A stretch of DNA of 64,000 bases from Planococcaceae bacterium Storch 2/2-2. Its GTDB lineage: Bacteria; Bacillota; Bacilli; Bacillales_A; Planococcaceae. The translations under genes and the position numbers were made by a program. Shown piece by piece: positions 63,153 to 64,000 of this stretch (position 1 is its first letter; the number at the start of each line of letters is the position of its first letter). The DNA lies in the NCBI GenBank assembly GCA_009740415.1, contig WOYE01000008.1, positions 124,001 through 188,000 of the forward strand, given 5' to 3'. The notes below the pieces were generated by a model. The model saw only the letters and a program-made list of their open reading frames with translations, was not told where the DNA came from and did not search any database.

Positions 63153-64000
63153 GATTCTCCTCCTACGACAGGCTTCGCAAAAATCATACGGCCGGCCGAC
63201 GTTTGCAAGACACTCGTCACAACCGTGTCGATCGACTCGTTCATATAATTTCGGCCATTTTCAACGACAATCATCGTACCGTCGTCTAAATAAGCGACGC
63301 CTTGTCCTTGTTCTTTTCCTTCTTTCAAAATGAACACATTCATTCGTTCACCTGCAATAACGACCGGCTTCACAGCGTTTGATAAGTCGTTAATATTCAA
63401 CACGTGAACGCCGTGCAAATCGGCGACTTTGTTCAAGTTAAAGTCATTCGTTACGACGTATCCGCCAAGCTCTTTCGCCAGTCGAACGAGCTTCAAATCG
63501 ACTTCTTGAATATCGTCAAAGTCAGCATTCGTAATTTCCACTTCCACTTCATCACCCGACTGCAACATTTTCAATACGTCAAGTCCTCTTCGCCCTTTCG
63601 TTCGCTTTAACGAATCGGACGAGTCTGCAATATGTTGCAATTCCGTCAAGACGAACTGAGGGACGAGCAAAATGCCTTCCAAAAACCCCGTTTTCGCAAT
63701 GTCAGCAATTCGGCCATCGATAATGACGCTCGTATCTAAAATTTTATAAGGAGCATCGGTCATTTGTACATGTTCTTTTTTCGCACCTGCCGCTTTCGCA
63801 CTGAAAAGGGCATTCATAAACTCTTCTCGCTTTTGAAATCCGACTTGGAAACCTAAATAACCTAATAAAACCGATAACATGATTGGAACAACTGATGTAA
63901 GCGGTGGCAATTCGATGCTCGACAAACCGTAGCTAACGAGAAAAGCGACACTTAACCCGACGATTAAACCGAGTGTCCCAAAAATCAAATCTAAAATAGG
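63149..64000 (-). CDS. yacL: YacL-like PIN/TRAM membrane protein (5' end beyond window)
   Basis: The C-terminal 283 codons or so are present and remain open to the window edge; the internal TTG at 63988 is not the real start. Two hydrophobic segments remain of the N-terminal membrane part ([17 protein letters not shown] onward). Then a PIN-type domain with [19 protein letters not shown], acidic residues in [12 protein letters not shown], and a C-terminal TRAM-like beta domain. PIN domains are usually RNases. Upstream of ispD as in Bacillus. Confidence 0.93.
   Translation of the reverse strand, partial: PILDLIFGTLGLIVGLSVAFLVSYGLSSIELPPLTSVVPIMLSVLLGYLGFQVGFQKREEFMNALFSAKAAGAKKEHVQMTDAPYKILDTSVIIDGRIADIAKTGFLEGILLVPQFVLTELQHIADSSDSLKRTKGRRGLDVLKMLQSGDEVEVEITNADFDDIQEVDLKLVRLAKELGGYVVTNDFNLNKVADLHGVHVLNINDLSNAVKPVVIAGERMNVFILKEGKEQGQGVAYLDDGTMIVVENGRNYMNESIDTVVTSVLQTSAGRMIFAKPVVGGES

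Overview
The window is a contiguous chromosomal segment of a low-GC Gram-positive bacterium of the Bacillales. Almost every gene is on the minus strand, and the order (read on the minus strand) follows the Bacillus subtilis origin-proximal region: yacL-ispD-ispF-gltX-cysE-cysS-mrnC-rlmB-rae1-sigH-rpmG-secE-nusG-rplK-rplA-rplJ-rplL-rpoB-rpoC-rpsL-rpsG-fusA-tuf, the S10/spc/alpha ribosomal operons, ecfA1-ecfA2-ecfT-truA, rplM-rpsI, then salA-kbaA, a tRNA cluster and rocF-sigW-rsiW-cdaA-cdaR-glmM. Genes present at these junctions in B. subtilis but not found here include the spore genes cwlD, gerD and pdaB, and also map, rplGB and the ybxB-type methyltransferase. This suggests a non-sporulating Bacillales lineage; Exiguobacterium is my best guess, from gene order and protein character only.

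Region by region. 1-5.4 kb: cell-envelope and second-messenger genes (glmM, the c-di-AMP cyclase CdaA with its regulator CdaR, the sigma-W/RsiW pair with an autoregulatory promoter, and arginase). 5.5-7.6 kb: a PAS-PAS-GGDEF-EAL protein. 7.9-8.4 kb: five tRNA genes. 8.6-10.5 kb: kbaA and salA. 10.6-20.4 kb: an accessory block between rpsI and salA holding a GABA catabolic locus (gabD, gabT, divergent gabR, an APC permease), a rhodanese, a nitroreductase with a Fur-box-like site, an SLH-domain surface protein and an LPXTG-anchored G5-type protein. 20.5-24.8 kb: rpsI, rplM, truA and the shared ECF transporter module. 25-39 kb: alpha, spc and S10 ribosomal operons with secY, adk, infA and rpoA. 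39.5-55.6 kb: tuf, fusA, rpsG, rpsL, rpoC, rpoB, rplL, rplJ, rplA, rplK, nusG, secE and rpmG. 55.7-64 kb: sigH, rae1, rlmB, mrnC, cysS, cysE behind a Cys T-box, gltX, ispF, ispD and the start-truncated yacL.

Most of the window is housekeeping machinery with standard products, so the interest lies mainly between genes. Clear sigma-A type promoters precede rplM, rpsJ, rpsL, rpoB, rplJ, rplK and rpmG. Attenuator-like hairpins sit before rplJ, rpsL, rpoB, rpoC and nusG. The best candidates for something not yet described are a roughly 230-nt structured intergenic RNA ending in a terminator between rplQ and ecfA1, and a 60-codon small ORF preceded by a perfect 10-bp hairpin where map normally lies (adk-infA). 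Others are a probable ATT start codon in gabR, an 8+1+8 palindrome in the cdaA promoter, and a coiled-coil extension on CysE. I saw no CRISPR array, insertion sequence, prophage or rRNA gene.
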